Shown here: positions 53,701 to 64,000 of the stretch, one piece after another | Position numbering within the stretch: the first letter of the stretch is position 1 | Layout of the letters: the number at the start of each line of letters is the position of its first letter | Origin: Setophaga petechia | Lineage: Eukaryota > Chordata > Aves > Passeriformes > Parulidae | Reading direction: 5' to 3' | Length of the DNA: 64,000 bases | Assembly (NCBI GenBank): GCA_024362935.1 | Contig: JANCRA010000008.1 | Coordinates: forward strand, 33,388,557-33,452,556 | Translations under genes and position numbers: made by a program | Notes under the pieces: generated by a model | Told to the model about the DNA's origin: nothing | The model's database searches: none | What the model saw: the letters and a program-made list of their open reading frames with translations, nothing else

Positions 53701-56700
53701 CTTAGACTATTTATTATATGGGGAATGTCCTAGGAATGAGCTAGGCTGTCTTAATTGATCATCAAAAGCTTTTTAATTTCCCCTGAACTACAGTTTCACC
53801 TACAAGAACTCTTAGATTACTTTTATCAACAGGATTTTGGTTTAGGAATCACTGTCTCTATAGCCTTGTGGGCTTTGCAGTTCCAGGGTCTGTCCAGAGG
53901 ATCTTCATTAAAGTAGCAGTTCTGGTAGCAGGCTTTGTTTACCAGGCAGAATCATGGACAAAAGCCTTGTATAAACAAGCTTTGGGAAACTCATCCAACC
54001 ATGAAAGATGCTCATTTTTTGATAGAAGAGTCAGTTCTTGCCCTTTGTGTGAGACATTACAGTTGCTCTTTTTCATTAGGGGAGGCGAAATCTTTTAATT
54101 AATTGTGTGTATTATGTACTAGTTATTTACAAAGGGTTTGTAAGTTCATATCATTAAGCAGAGGTGGCATCTAAAGGCAAAGTGTTTAGTTTCAGAGTAC
54201 TTCCATCAATGTCTAGTAGGTTATAATTAACATTACCTGGTAGATGGCTTAAGTTTGGAATTCTGTGTGTGGTTCTCCATACTTAGCCTTGCTCATTTCA
54301 TAAAAAAAAAATTATCAGTTTTCCAGCTGTAGTGGCAGAGGTCAGGGTGAATTTGTCCTCTTCAACTGGCCTGTGATAGTCAGTCAGAGGGTTGGTTGAG
54401 AGATTGATTGCAGTTAGTGTCTTGATACTAGTATTGTGGTTTTGCAGACAGAGAGATCAGTTGCTAATTAGACAAAAAACTAGTTCTACAGAGAAAAGCT
54501 GGAGTGCCTCTGTGGTGCTGCCCATACTGCTACGTGATTGCTTTGTAGTGCGCCAGGGAGGGATTTGGGAGCACAAGTTAGTACATGATCATTCTGTAGC
54601 TGGCAACCTGCAAGTAGTTTGTTAAAGTAGTCCATGAAGTAATTGTAATGCAGATGCAGTTATGTTGGTAGGTAACCACTTGTTTGGCTGGATGGCAAAT
54701 GTTTTTTGGTGAGGTAGTGTAAACCATGTGATCTTCATGACTTGCTGGAGTAACTTCTATTTTATGTGCTTGTATGGGCAGGGTTTGGGTTCACTGCAGT
54801 GCATGAGTAGGAGTTTACATACTGCTTGTGCTGCTGGTGCTTTAAAGGTGGTTTGACTTTGGGACCTTTTGCTACTTGTTGGTATCTTGTTTGTCAAGCA
54901 TGTTTTCCAAGGAGTTATGCCACCTTTTCTGCTGAAGTTGGTACATATGCTTTTCTACCTGGGGGGGGCACAATTCTTTAGCATGGTATTAAAACCCCAA
55001 ACCCACATTGCTGAAGAAATTCTGTGAATATTTAGTTGAGGTAATGTCCTGGAGTGCTGGTTAGACCCAAGTTCAGCTTCTTAAATGCTATTTCAAGGCA
55101 TTGAACTTGAGTGCTCCCTCAACTTTTGTCCAGTCCTTTCCCTGAATACTTACCAGGATGGATCCAAGGACAGGATTTTGGTGAGCATGCCATATTTGCA
55201 GGTTGCTTGCATAATCTGTACTCTTCTGACTTGTTTTTGGCTCAGCTGCTGTGTCTAATCTCTCTATCAGTTGCTTAATCTTGCTTTTGCTTAGTCATGG
55301 TAGGGATCCTTTACCCTAATAACTGTGGTATCTTAGCTTTTTAAAAAGTGTTGTGATGAGGTTTATTTTCTCCTCAGCTTCCTTAATCTGTTAAAATAAA
55401 TGTCTGCTTTTAATGTGAAGACTCAAGTTATAGAGTTCTGATACTACTGGAAATTCGTAGTAGTAGTTTAGTTCAACTGAATGAACAAATACTGGTTTTG
55501 TCAGAAGAGGAATTTTGATATGAGATTAATTTGGAGGATTTGAAGTTAAGTGCTAACCTGAATTGCCTAGACTAGTAGAAATGCCATTTCTTTAACCTGT
55601 GGGCTTTTTGGTGAGCTGCACTCCCCACAAGATAACCCTAAATTGTGGGAATTTTGCCTTTTTTCCATAATGTTATATCTTGTACTCAGAAGCATTAAAA
55701 ACTGAACTGAGCTTCAAAAGCCTTGTGTCTTCTCTGCTACTGGTAAAGTGCTAATATCTATTCCATATTTGCCTTAATCCAAGGCAGCAGTAATAAGTGC
55801 TTTTAACTTGTTTACCTAATCATTCCCAATGTTTATGTAACACTTTCCTGCTTGAAAGTTGAGTGGTGAATTTTTGTGGTGTGTTGCCTGTTACATAATA
55901 AGTAACTGGGAACTGAGGAAATGCAGTGAACTAGAAGAGGTGATAGATCTTGCAGTATATTCAAGCACAGTTATTTGATAGATAAAAATGTACTTCATAA
56001 AACCCCCAAAGTGCATCCTGGGGAAGAATAAAAGTTAATGGAGAACAGGGGCTTATGTTAAGGGAATGGTGATGGATTGAGGTATTAGAAGATCCCGGGA
56101 GATGACTTCTCTGTATCTCAGGGGTTTTATCAACAGTGTGGTTTTGGGATTCCATAGTCTATGAAAACCAAATTGCTGTTCTCTGGTCTTGAGTGATCTT
56201 TCAGTTGTGCCTAATCAGTTCCAAAGGAGCTGTCTTGATATGTGTACCATAATTTGTTTTGGAAAGTACCCTTAAAATTATCTGGCCCACCTCCCTGCTG
56301 AAACCAGGATTAATTAGAAGGTCAGATTCCTTAGCACCTTGCCAGCTTGTTTTGCCAATGCTTGATTCCCATCTTGTCAACAGATTTTTTTTAACTTTCT
56401 GGAATGTTCTTGCTGCAGCTAATACCTCTTTGGCTTTTATCCTTCTGCCGTGTAAAGCATATATTGCTTGGATAAAAACACATATTTCCTAAAGAAGTGA
56501 AAGCACAGAATGTAACTTCAGATGATAGTTGTGCTGTTAATATACAGTCTGATTCCCACACAACTTTCTAAGTGCTTTAGTTGCAAGGGGTAATGCCTCT
56601 TACTGCTTCTCTGCCAATGACATAAAAACTTAGCTTCCTTTTTGCTTCAGAGAGTACACAAAGCTCTCTAGTTATTCAGAAAGGATTATGTTTGCTCCAG

Positions 56701-59700
56701 AAGGTCTAGCAGCTGATTTGGTTTTTTTTTTTAATTTTAGAAATGTAAAAATGCAGAATTTTGATTTCTAGAATTTGATATGTATTTCAGTAACAAATTC
56801 AAACTCATTAAAATTTGCAGCACCCAGGAGGTGAAGAAGTCCTTAGGGAGCAAGCTGGGGGAGATGCTACTGAGAACTTTGAAGATGTTGGCCATTCCAC
56901 AGATGCAAGGACACTGTCAGAATCCTTTATTATTGGGGAACTTCATCCTGTGAGTATATGACTATCCTTACTTTTGTGTTTGCTATACTGCTTTTGCATC
57001 TAGTTACTTGTCTGGTAATTACTTCAAAATCAAGAACTACTAGTTTGGTTGGATGTCAGTCCTGCAGCTGTTTTGGATGGACCTAGGTTTGAGATAGTTC
57101 CCCCAATGTGAAGGGATTTGATTAGTGTAGCATAAGCATAGTCACGTCTTTTGGTGATTTAAACTGCCTTACAGCTTAGTTCTTGAATAAACTGAACATG
57201 GAATCATGCCATTTCTGGTATACACTGTCAGCTTTGTAATGAAACTCTGTAACCCTGAAGGTGGTATGTCAGAATGTCTAGACCTTTTCTTATGCCACTA
57301 TGCAGAGTGACTATTGAACAACCACTTTCATCCCTTCACCATTGTAAATACCTATCTGCCAGGCTCCCACCTGCATCAAAAGGTGCAATCCTAGCTCTTT
57401 ATATGTATGTCTAGAAAAGGGTTATTAAAAGCATTGTACTTCTAGTTTCTTGCTCTGTCTCCCCTCTTTGTCTCCTGCCATTTTTAGCTGTATCATGGTT
57501 CTCTACTTGTGGTTGTCAGGGTTGTTCCTCTCTTCTGTATGGTTCATCCCATTTCCTGTACTTTTGATGAGCACCTTTCTTCTGCTGTCTCAAGCTTTGA
57601 AGTATTTCTTTCTAGCTACAGAGCTGCTGCCTTGGCTTCCTTCAGCTAGGCCACAATTAAACTCTCCTGCATATTAATAGTTGAAGATCACTGTTTGGAG
57701 GTTTAGGCTGCTGGAGTGCCCATCTGCTGTACTTTACTGCCCACTCCTGCCTCTTCTCTTTTTCTCTTGTTTCATGTATGTTTTGGAGTAAAAATCACTA
57801 TATTGAGTAGCCTATTTCACAGTAAGATTCCTGCTCTTGTTTTGTCTCTGGTCATCTCTTGATAAATATTATTAATGTAGCTTGTCCTAATAAGATGTGG
57901 TTTGGCTCTGATGCACATTTATGCATTTGTGGCTTTGCAGGCTTGCCATCTATTTGTGATGCCCCTAATGATGTTCTTAACATGGGTATCAGTCCAGTTC
58001 TTCCTTGTTTGGCAAATGCCTGTTTTCACTTGCTATGAAACAAATGGCTTGGTAGTGTAATGCACAAATACTGCACTGACAGGATTATATACTGTTGGGC
58101 TTTTTTGTAATGAATGTGACTGTGCCAAGCAGAACTTTGAGTTTATGAAAGATCCCTGGATTTTGGGACCTTTGGTCCAGTGGACATTGGCACAACCATT
58201 TAGTTGACTTTATCTGATAGTACAAGTACAGTAAGCAGAATCAATATGATTGCAGTCAATGTATAAGCTAAGGTTGTGTACTCTGCAGAAACACAGGAAA
58301 GGTGAAAACATGGGCACAAAGAATAATGAAATTTGTTGGAGCCTCAGGTTTCACTTCTTCATTGCATCCCAGGAAGTATTATTTAAGGAAGTGTTCTTGT
58401 TTATGTTAGCTCTAAATCAATCACTGACATCTGCTCTCTTGCCAGTCTGTTTTTACCTAGGGAAAAATATTTACCCATTAACAGAATGAATTGCAAACTG
58501 AATTTAGTGATAAATTGTGTGAGTTTGGTTTTGTTTTCAATGCTTAAGTTTTTGTCTAAATGTTTCTTGCTCTTTTCTCTTGCAGGATGATAGATCCAAG
58601 CTTCAGAAACCAACAGTAAGTGTGTTTCTTGAAATGCCACATTGTGTCTTTTGGGCATTACAGACAGTGACCTAGTGTCTGTGTATGAGTGGTATACCCC
58701 CAGAAAAAGAAATAATTCAGTTTAAGTCTAGTGTTTCAGGTTTTAAATCTCTTAGACCTGTTGATACTGCTTCAAATTGATCTTTCCCTTAACCATTATT
58801 TTCTTTGTGTGACTTCATACCTGGGGGTTACTAAGTGTGATGGCATTATACTATAGCAAAATCTTTCTTTCTTTAAAGTAATTGCAAATGTTCTGGTACC
58901 AAAGTAAGTGATTTTGTAGTGATGGATCATGCACCACTAAATTTAGGTAGGGTTTTAATGCTTGGATTTTTAAAATAAACTTAGGGTCATACACAAGTAG
59001 AGTTACTCAAATTAATAAGTCTTCATATAAATTGTGCACATGTACCCAGCTGGGATTTGGCCTTGTAGTACTGCTTTTTCTGTGGAAACAGAACAAGTAC
59101 AAATCAGTATCAGACACAGCTATAAAAATTTGACTGATTCTTACACAATCTGAAATACCACACTAAAACCCCTGAGTTTAATAAGCCTTGTAGATGTAAA
59201 TTAATACATTTCTTTATGTAGTTTTAATATAAAAAATATTTGTGAATTAATTCCAAGTTTGTTCAATTTGATTTTAGTCAAGGAAAGGATTTTTATCTTG
59301 AAGATGACTGAAACTTTTCAAATGTAACCCAAGGTTGAAGTCAACTTCATAGAAAACTTGTAGCAAAATATTTGTTGATAATGTTTTAGGAACTTGATGC
59401 AATGTTAGCTACAGGAACTGCTACCAGCTAGCTTGTAATACAACAAGGTTTAGAGCTGCTGTAGGAATTAGGAGAAAATGCTTCCCAAATGCATGCACTG
59501 AGTTGTTCCTGAATTAGTCTCATTTGATGAGTTTTGAGAAACTGTGGGGCTAGTTAAGGTGGAGAGGTTTGTCTTCCTGAAGTAAATATCTTCTTATGCT
59601 TTGCTTTCCAGGAAACTCTTATTACCACTGTTCAGTCTACTTCCAGGTACAGTATGACATCTGATGTCAAACTTGAAGTTTCTCATAATTTTCTGAAGGT

Positions 59701-60591
59701 TAAAAAGCTGAATAGTTTTATCTGCTGGAAGCTGAGATATCAGGGGGTGGTGCATGAAAATTTCTGTTCTTTGTGAGGTCCAAGTTGGCATCTATGTACC
59801 ACTTTACAAGTGTGGCAGCTTGCTAGGTAGATACTTCTCTCATATTGGCTGGTGTCAGTATCTACCAAATGGTTTGTTTGACAAGGCCTTTATTTCTGGA
59901 GTCTGCCACATGAAGGGAAGACTCTCAGTGCCATTGCCAACTATTTTATGGACATGGAAGCCTTGCTTTTAAAATTTGCTTCTGCTGTTGTATGTAAGGG
60001 AAATAAGAGGATTCTGTGTGTAAGAAGGAAGATATGTCAGAATTGGGAGGGGGTTGCAAAAAATTGCAAAACACTTTGGAATACCACTGAATCAAAAACT
60101 TGGAACTTATATTCTGCTGACAATTGCCTACTGCTGAAACCTCAGAGGACTCTTTATGACCCTCTGGATGTGGAGTTTGGGCTTTTAGAAGTGTCATGTA
60201 ATGCTGCTACTTAAGTAACCTTTGAATGAATGACATTCTGGGCAGCACACCATGACTTCAAATGTGCCTAGGGTTTTACTCTTCTCTAGTTAAGCAAACT
60301 TCTTTGTAAGCTTTAGTGCAAAGTCTTACTGTAGCAGCTTCTTCCCTTGTCTGGAGTATTACTGGCCAATCCAGGTGTTCTGTTGTCATTGAATTTGAAA
60401 TATTTGTTGGAGTGGCTAGAAAGGACTTCTTTAAGCAATGACTTATTTTTTTTCTTTTTATAACTTGCTGGTTGTCACTTCCTAAACTGCTTTTTCAAAA
60501 ACTTCCCTTTAGTTCATGGTCCAACTGGGTGATCCCAGCAATAGCAGCGATTATCGTGGCCCTGATGTATCGTTCCTACATGTCAGAGTAA
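47322..60591 (+). CDS. CYB5A: Cytochrome b5 type A (microsomal), five coding exons
   Basis: Joined coding exons 47322-47465, 56821-56949, 58586-58615, 59612-59646 and 60513-60591 give 417 nt, or 138 residues plus TAA, the length I recall for chicken CYB5A. The product is the tail-anchored ER haem protein that passes electrons from cytochrome b5 reductase (and P450 reductase) to desaturases, P450s and other acceptors. Seen: the b5 fold begins at [16 protein letters not shown] (49-52) carries the first axial haem ligand His49, and His73 in EDVGHSTDA is the second, 24 residues on as in the family; an acidic and polar linker (about 89-113) precedes a C-terminal membrane anchor (about 115-132) and the short luminal tail YRSYMSE. 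All junctions are GT-AG with compatible phases (0,0,0,2). The ATG was chosen because MVGSSE matches the family N-terminus and lies in a CpG island. The neighbouring gene on the left is divergent. Confidence 0.97.
48047..48240 (-). mobile_element. CR1 fragment in CYB5A intron 1
   Basis: Inverted CR1 3' UTR: CACAGAATCACAAAATAGTC, CCACTAGACCAGGTTGCTCG and CTTGAACAGGTCCAGGAATC, ending in an A-rich run. Antisense to CYB5A. Confidence 0.85.
48778..48985 (-). mobile_element. CR1 fragment in CYB5A intron 1, diverged
   Basis: Inverted CR1-like segment: TTAGTTGGAAAAGACCTCTG, TGCCACATCCAGTCTTTCTT, GGCAGTGACTGCCACTTCTT and GAAACTCTTCCTAAAAGCAA. More diverged than the copy at 48047, so probably an older subfamily. 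Confidence 0.7.
50930..51030. repeat. T-rich low-complexity tract in CYB5A intron 1
   Basis: Long T runs broken by G, C and TTATTATTG triplets, about 250 bp left of the ERVL-like LTR copy A. Confidence 0.85.
51280..51815 (-). mobile_element. ERVL-like solo LTR in CYB5A intron 1, copy A
   Basis: Inverted LTR running from TGTGGTTTACCCCC to CAACTGAAACCAGGATA; sense direction taken from the family's TATA-containing strand. Landmarks: AACAGTTTAATAATTGAAAT, GTCAGCTGTCCTGGCTGTGC, AATCCAAAGCACAGTAGTGT. It is flanked by a perfect 5-bp duplication, AGGTC (51275-51279 and 51816-51820), as expected for ERVL-type integration. No internal retroviral genes. Confidence 0.82.
52512..53025 (-). mobile_element. 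ERVL-like solo LTR in CYB5A intron 1, copy B
   Basis: Same family and orientation as the LTR at 51280: TGTTGGGGTTTAACCTCAGT, AACAGTTTAATAACTGAGAT, TCAGCTGTCCTGGCTGTGCT, AATCCAAAGCACAGCACTGT and CTATCCCAGCTGAAATCA. Clearly diverged from copy A. Flanks GGCAT and GGCAG are a possible imperfect duplication, but the right boundary is uncertain. Confidence 0.8.
56821..56949 (+). CDS. CYB5A: CYB5A coding exon 2 (haem ligands)
   Basis: 43 codons between acceptor ...aatttgcag and donor gtgagt. The first codon, CAC, is the axial ligand His49 of HPGG; the second ligand His73 (VGHSTDA) is in the same exon. It ends at ...FIIGELHP. Both phases are 0. Confidence 0.97.
58586..58615 (+). CDS. CYB5A: CYB5A coding exon 3
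   Basis: Ten codons ([10 protein letters not shown]) between acceptor tcttgcag and donor gtaagtg. It encodes the start of the linker between the haem domain and the membrane anchor. It is too short to find as an open frame and was identified by family match and phase. Confidence 0.95.
59612..59646 (+). CDS. CYB5A: CYB5A coding exon 4
   Basis: 35 nt encoding [11 protein letters not shown] plus the first two bases of a serine codon, between acceptor tttccag and donor gtacag. The donor is weaker than the others, but the phase-2 end joins exactly to exon 5. Confidence 0.94.
60513..60591 (+). CDS. CYB5A: CYB5A coding exon 5 (membrane anchor)
   Basis: 79 nt after acceptor ccctttag. It completes the split serine codon and encodes [20 protein letters not shown] (residues 114-133) followed by SYMSE and TAA. 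This is the C-terminal hydrophobic tail anchor that places the haem domain on the cytosolic face of the ER. Confidence 0.96.
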
Positions 60592-61060
60592 GCGCCTTAC
60601 TGAGGAGTGATGCAAGAAGAGAATACCTTCCCTGGAAGAAAATATAAGCAATCCTAACCCAATATTCCTGGAGAAAAGCCTGATGTCTGAAGAAAAATTC
60701 AAGTTTTTCAGAAAATGAAACAATTCTTTTTCTGCTGTGCACTTTTCTTAATGTTGCCTTCTTATATGCTGCTGTGAAGTGATAAAAAGGCACCATTTCT
60801 CTTTTTGTATAACACTTTTATTCTCTAATGAGTTACTTGATAACCGTATTGGTTTCTGTGGTAGAATATTATTTTGTATGTAACACTGATTCTGGTTATT
60901 TCTCTTTAATCTGTAATAGGGTCATTAGGACTCTCTTTACTTACACATTTTACAGCTTTAAAAAACTACCAAAACTGTGTACATGTACACAACTTAACTT
61001 AAAAAAAATCATGTTGTCTTTTTAAATGTAGTATGAATGAAATGCAAGTTAAATGTAATG

Positions 61061-61066
61061 AATAAA
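61061..61066 (+). terminator. Polyadenylation signal, proximal (CYB5A)
   Basis: AATAAA about 470 nt after the stop codon, followed within 30 nt by a G/T-containing stretch. It would give the shorter 3' UTR. Confidence 0.55.
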
Positions 61067-61549
61067 GCTGAGTGGAGTTACAGGTGCCTGGATGTGGGTT
61101 GGGCCCTACCAATCAGCTATAATGAGCTGGTGTTTTTTCCATTTTTTTTGACAACTGCTCTTATAGTTTTTGTAGGTACTCCTGCTAGCAAACTGTTCTT
61201 TGTCTCCCATTGAAAAGTTCAGGTGAAATGAAACTCAATGTTTGGCCTAATTATGTCTGTCTCATTTTTGTGAAAAAAGGCAGAAGAAAGTTACTGCTAC
61301 TAAATAGTACTGTTCCTGCCAAACACTCAGGTGACTGTAGAATTTGTTCTGGAACTTTAGCCTTCCATAAAATCTTCAGCTTTGTCAAGTACATTGTGAG
61401 GGGAAAAACTGATAAATCCATTTCTGACTCTTCTGTTATGTGCTTTGGTGCTTTACTATGAAGAGGCAACTGTTTTTACTGCTGAATACAAGATAACTAC
61501 AAGTTTGCATTTTGTGGTGAACATTTTTAGTCATATGTAAATGATCATG

Positions 61550-61555
61550 AATAAA
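61550..61555 (+). terminator. Polyadenylation signal, distal (CYB5A)
   Basis: AATAAA in ATCATGAATAAAAGT, about 960 nt after the stop. With the 61061 signal this predicts alternative polyadenylation. Confidence 0.5.
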
Positions 61556-61575
61556 AGTTTAATTGGTTACACCTG

Positions 61576-64000
61576 CTGGCTCAAACACCTTCATTTCCAA
61601 ACTCTTTGAAGGCCTTGAAAGGGATGTTGTATTGGGGCACTTCTCAGAAGTGCACTTAAAATAGCTCCCATCAGCTTCATATCAAGCACTAACTTTTGTC
61701 CGTGTTTGTCCATGGCTTTCCCTCTGAATGTGGTGAAACAGAGTTTAAAATTTCAAGCTTTATTGGTAGTTTTCTAGATAACCTTTAAAAAGAATATAAC
61801 TCAGAGTGAGTATTTTGAATCACAAATCAAGTTTAATTTTTAAAACAACACTTGAACCCATATATGTAGGCAAGGAAAAAAAAAAAGGGCAACTTTAGAA
61901 AGCTTAGCCTTCCCCCTCCAAGAATTTCAGACAGATAAGTATGTCTACATCAGCAAGATAGAGCAGTGCAATTAAAATGGATCTGTCATGTGAAACACTT
62001 GCTGTGAAATGCTTTTTTTCCCATGCTGTGTATGTTGGAGTTTCAATATGATGTAGCTCTATTTCAGTCCTGTATACTGGATATTTTATGTAATTCCCTG
62101 GAGTAGCTATGGAAGCTCAGTCCAATCTGAAAGTATTCAAGCTGGCTTGTGCAGGGAATTTCCACAATGTGAACCAGAAGCATGGTGAGTACAGATAAGT
62201 AGGCAGGCTTCAATAACTGGTACAAGTGAAAATACTAATGTAGATTTGCACTCCTCTCCAATGGTGTGGATACAAGTTGTTCCTCAGAAATACACTTTCC
62301 TTTTGGGTTTTAAAATGTGAATAGAGATAAATCTAAAGTAGAAAAATTATCAGGCTTATTTTCCTTTTTTAATACTCTTCAGGTTAGAGCTGCTTTCCAT
62401 AGAGGTGTTATATAGATGACTATAGCTTTTGAGTATGAATAGAAGAGAAAATACATATAGGTGTGGTGAAGAATGAATGACTGTGCTATTGTAAAAGCAA
62501 GTGAATTAAGGGTAGTCAATGTTTTTACAGTCTGACAGCAAAAAGAAAAGAATTGACAGTCTGCTTTCTTCTCAGAACAAAATCCTTTATCCACAGATCC
62601 AATCTGAAAGTATTTGCTCTAATTGTCTGACAATAAATACTATTTTTTTAAAGAGGCTGGCTTTTAGTGATTGATGCTTTAAATCAGTTGTCTTATTGTC
62701 TACTTGTACAACCTTGTAATGTTTACACTGCTTTAAATTATTTGGGCATTGGATTTTTGGCCTTTATTTGCCTGTCCTCTGTTGTTCACAAGAATGCACA
62801 GTGATGGGGAGCTCCCCCTTAAATGGAGATGGCCTTGGCTGCTGCTTGGTGTCTGTGGAGTACAGCCAGCACAGCTTGTTCACTTGCTCCTCTGGGATGA
62901 CAAGGAAAAACTGTGCTGTTCCTTTCTCCGGCCTCCTTGCTCCGTCTCGCTGGTCCGATGCCTTTCCCTGGCCATCGTGCTGCTGTCAGGATTTTACAGA
63001 ATGGTCGAGGGAAGCTGGCAAGGGGGGTGAAAGCTAGGCTAATGGAAGCTGATGACAAATTTTCTTAAAAAAAATGTTTTCTGTATGTTTGACTACTGAG
63101 GGTAAAACTGTTTATAAATTCATGGCCATTTAAACCAAAACTGTGCCTATATTTTCTGCAAGGCTGGCAGTGACTTAACTGAAACTCGGTGGGAATGAAT
63201 GAGTTATATCAGATGCACAAAACTTACAGATTATTGTTAACAGTATTACAGCTTTTTTTTTTTTTTAAATACAGAAAAGCATTTCAGAATTGGCATAGAA
63301 GAAGCAAGAAGCAGGAGGAAACTCATGCTCCTCTATACTTAGCTCTAATGCCTGTCCACATCCATGGTGAAGCTAGTAACTGATGGATGACATGTTTGAA
63401 TTCCACTTTACTTTCATACTTCATTACATTCCTTCCTGTGATTTATTCATTATGTGTTGAAATATTTTGAGGTTTTAAGTAGGTAGGCAGACAAGCACAT
63501 GAATTAATGAGAAAATGTTGGAACATTGGATCTTGGTAGATGATTAATGCTGGATTTTCTATTCTTTCTAAAAACTAGTTAGACTTGTTCTTAATCTTCT
63601 TACATATAGGAGTGTGCGTAAAGCAATCCTTGACGTTTTCTTTGCAAATTTTTTAAAAGTGGGGACATAAAATGTGACTTTCTAAAAGTGGGAACATGCA
63701 ATGGTACATATTGATTCTGCTAAAACAAAGCTCAGAATAAACACAATTGCACTACAGTCTCATGTGTAAGGGAGTAAGGGAGTGTAAGAGATTTTTACTT
63801 TTATCCTGTGTAGTGTAATTCCTGTGCCTACGCTTAAACAGTTTGCTACACTTAGGCAGACACAGCCTAAGTACTGCCCATGGCTGTACTTAGTTGTGCT
63901 CACTCAAAGTAGCACTGTCAGGCTAGTAGAGTGATGCACAGGAAAGCCTCAGGGAAGGTTTTTTGGTGTTTCTGGACAGAACACCAGAGAGCTCCTGCAG
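61576..64000. other. Downstream flank of CYB5A, no gene recognised
   Basis: AT-rich, with a slightly GC-richer patch at 62800-63030 whose open frames on both strands show no domain. A T run lies at 63251-63267. TIMM21, which I recall on this side of CYB5A in human, is not visible and probably lies beyond the window. Confidence 0.5.

Larger units (their letters stand above)
47466..56820 (+). other. CYB5A intron 1
   Basis: 9355-bp phase-0 intron, by far the largest in the gene. Its first 250 bp belong to the CpG island. It then holds two antisense CR1 fragments and two antisense ERVL-like solo LTRs. From 53.1 to 56.8 kb I see no further repeat with confidence; a weak CR1-like segment may lie at about 56262-56400. 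Confidence 0.85.
56950..60512 (+). other. CYB5A introns 2-4
   Basis: Introns of 1636 bp (56950-58585), 996 bp (58616-59611) and 866 bp (59647-60512). No repeat or additional gene recognised. Mammals make a soluble form by including a small extra exon before the anchor; I did not identify an equivalent here. Confidence 0.75.
60592..61575 (+). other. CYB5A: CYB5A 3' untranslated region (approximate end)
   Basis: AT-rich sequence after the TAA with two AATAAA signals, at 61061 and 61550. The end is inferred as about 20-25 nt after the distal signal; no transcript data are available. Open frames here are not supported as genes. Confidence 0.65.

Noticed and set aside
56262..56400. Possible diverged CR1 segment in CYB5A intron 1
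   Set aside because: Only a faint resemblance (CTGGCCCACCTCCCTGCTGA); too diverged to call by eye.
62749..63058. GC-richer patch with overlapping frames on both strands, considered as an exon of a right-hand neighbour such as TIMM21
   Set aside because: No match to the expected protein and no convincing splice sites.

Overview
The window looks like nuclear DNA of a songbird (order Passeriformes). It has intron-split genes with GT-AG junctions, CR1 LINE fragments in both orientations, and solo LTRs of endogenous retrovirus families that I associate with passerine genomes. There is no bacterial, phage or organellar gene organisation. Most open frames here are chance frames in non-coding DNA, in CR1 copies or in GC-rich promoter sequence.

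Two protein genes can be reconstructed exon by exon. CYB5A (microsomal cytochrome b5) lies on the + strand in five coding exons from 47322 to 60591 and encodes 138 residues. The C18orf63 orthologue (DUF4708 family, function unknown) lies on the - strand in fourteen coding exons from 43658 down to 29238 and encodes 749 residues. All intron phases agree in both models. The genes are divergent (head to head), as I recall for human 18q22.3. About 3.7 kb separates the start codons, and that gap holds two CpG-rich blocks with a nested pair of CR1 insertions between them.

Layout: 1-29 kb is intergenic, with low-complexity tracts, a hexanucleotide microsatellite and two CR1 fragments. 29.0-43.7 kb is C18orf63, with a CR1 in intron 10 and an ERV LTR in intron 2. 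43.7-47.3 kb is the divergent promoter region. 47.3-61.6 kb is CYB5A, whose 9.4-kb first intron carries two CR1 fragments and two related ERVL-like solo LTRs. 61.6-64 kb is downstream flank with no gene I could support.

The most notable observation is that intron 9 of C18orf63 has the signature of a U12-type (minor spliceosome) intron: donor GTATCCTTTC, with a branch-point-like TCCCTGAAC ending 10 nt before the acceptor junction. I found no undescribed multi-gene system.
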